From Rhizobium vallis (GTDB taxonomy: Bacteria; Pseudomonadota; Alphaproteobacteria; Rhizobiales; Rhizobiaceae), in NCBI RefSeq assembly GCF_003985155.1, contig NZ_ML133709.1, forward strand, positions 1 to 33,134: 33,134 bases of DNA. Reading direction: 5' to 3'. The notes under the pieces were generated by a model. The model was not told the origin of the DNA and searched no databases. It was given only the letters and a program-made list of their open reading frames with translations. Each line of letters opens with the position of its first letter. The first letter of the stretch is position 1. A program made the translations under genes and the position numbers. This document shows positions 32,950 to 33,134 of the stretch, in pieces.

Positions 32950-33057
32950 GTCGTGTTGTACAACCATTTCCGGCCGCACTCATCGCTCGGATACCAGACC
33001 CCGGCCGAGGCTCTAGTTGTGAGCTTTCGGGAGGTTGTCCATTCAAAGCGGATTTAG
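32950..33057 (+). pseudogene. C-terminal remnant of an IS3-type transposase (OrfB)
   Basis: The 35 codons end in TAG and include VVLYNHFRPHSSLGYQTPAE, the well-known end of the rve integrase core in IS3-family OrfB, where the family motif is YN-RPHSSLGY. Upstream sequence from 32561 shows no other transposase part that I can read, so only the tail remains. It lies just right of the intact IS21-type element. Confidence 0.8.
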
Positions 33058-33134
33058 GAGACTGGAGCTATCACACCTCGAGTCGGAAGGATCGCCGCGA
33101 ATGAACATTCATAAGAATGCCCGACTGACGCCGT

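Overview
The window looks like accessory DNA of a Rhizobium, most likely a symbiotic plasmid or island of the R. etli/phaseoli group. It is GC-rich, has a rhizobial-type (rhc/nol) type III secretion cluster with an HrpW-like pectate lyase, and its edges are full of gene relics and insertion sequences. The species guess is inference from gene content; nothing here proves it.

Left flank (1-7043). The first 1.2 kb holds no gene I can support. Then come three plus-strand genes: a PRPP-loop phosphoribosyltransferase with a TRSP-type tail, a StiP-type protein with a Pelota-like tail, and a HAD phosphatase. Such genes belong to the biosynthetic module usually found with tellurium-resistance (ter) genes, but no ter gene is visible. 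A terminator closes this group. On the minus strand follow a degraded DUF4334-like gene, a striking array of four hairpins that each show CCUCCUCCC (or one near-match) in the loop (CcsR/'cuckoo'-type sRNAs), and a relic of a large helicase-like protein. A compact multi-hairpin element precedes an XRE-type regulator.

Type III secretion cluster (7048-26162). The left part is two divergent units. Leftward are rhcC1 (short secretin piece) and a coiled-coil SctO-like gene. Rightward are a 52-residue needle/pilin candidate, a UUCG hairpin, sctD, sctV and hrpW. Converging on hrpW is a tightly overlapped minus-strand operon: 85-aa unknown, nolB (sctI), rhcJ (sctJ), nolU (sctK-like), nolV (sctL), rhcN, rhcQ, rhcR, rhcS, rhcT, rhcU. 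Farther right are two large minus-strand paralogues that resemble HrpF/NopX translocators in size and context; they share a nearly identical 645-bp block and have reshuffled modules. The parts form the export gate, ATPase complex, C-ring, inner rings and needle. The main secretin body (rhcC2), a gatekeeper, a needle-length protein and a recognisable TtsI regulator are not in the window. RhcU stops just before the NPTH autocleavage domain.

Right flank (26193-33134). This is decaying accessory DNA: a small unknown ORF, an AbiEi/AbiEii toxin-antitoxin pair broken by stops and frameshifts, the tail of a CopC/CopD-like copper protein, an apparently intact IS21-family element (istA, istB, paired end repeats), and the last 36 codons of an IS3-type transposase.
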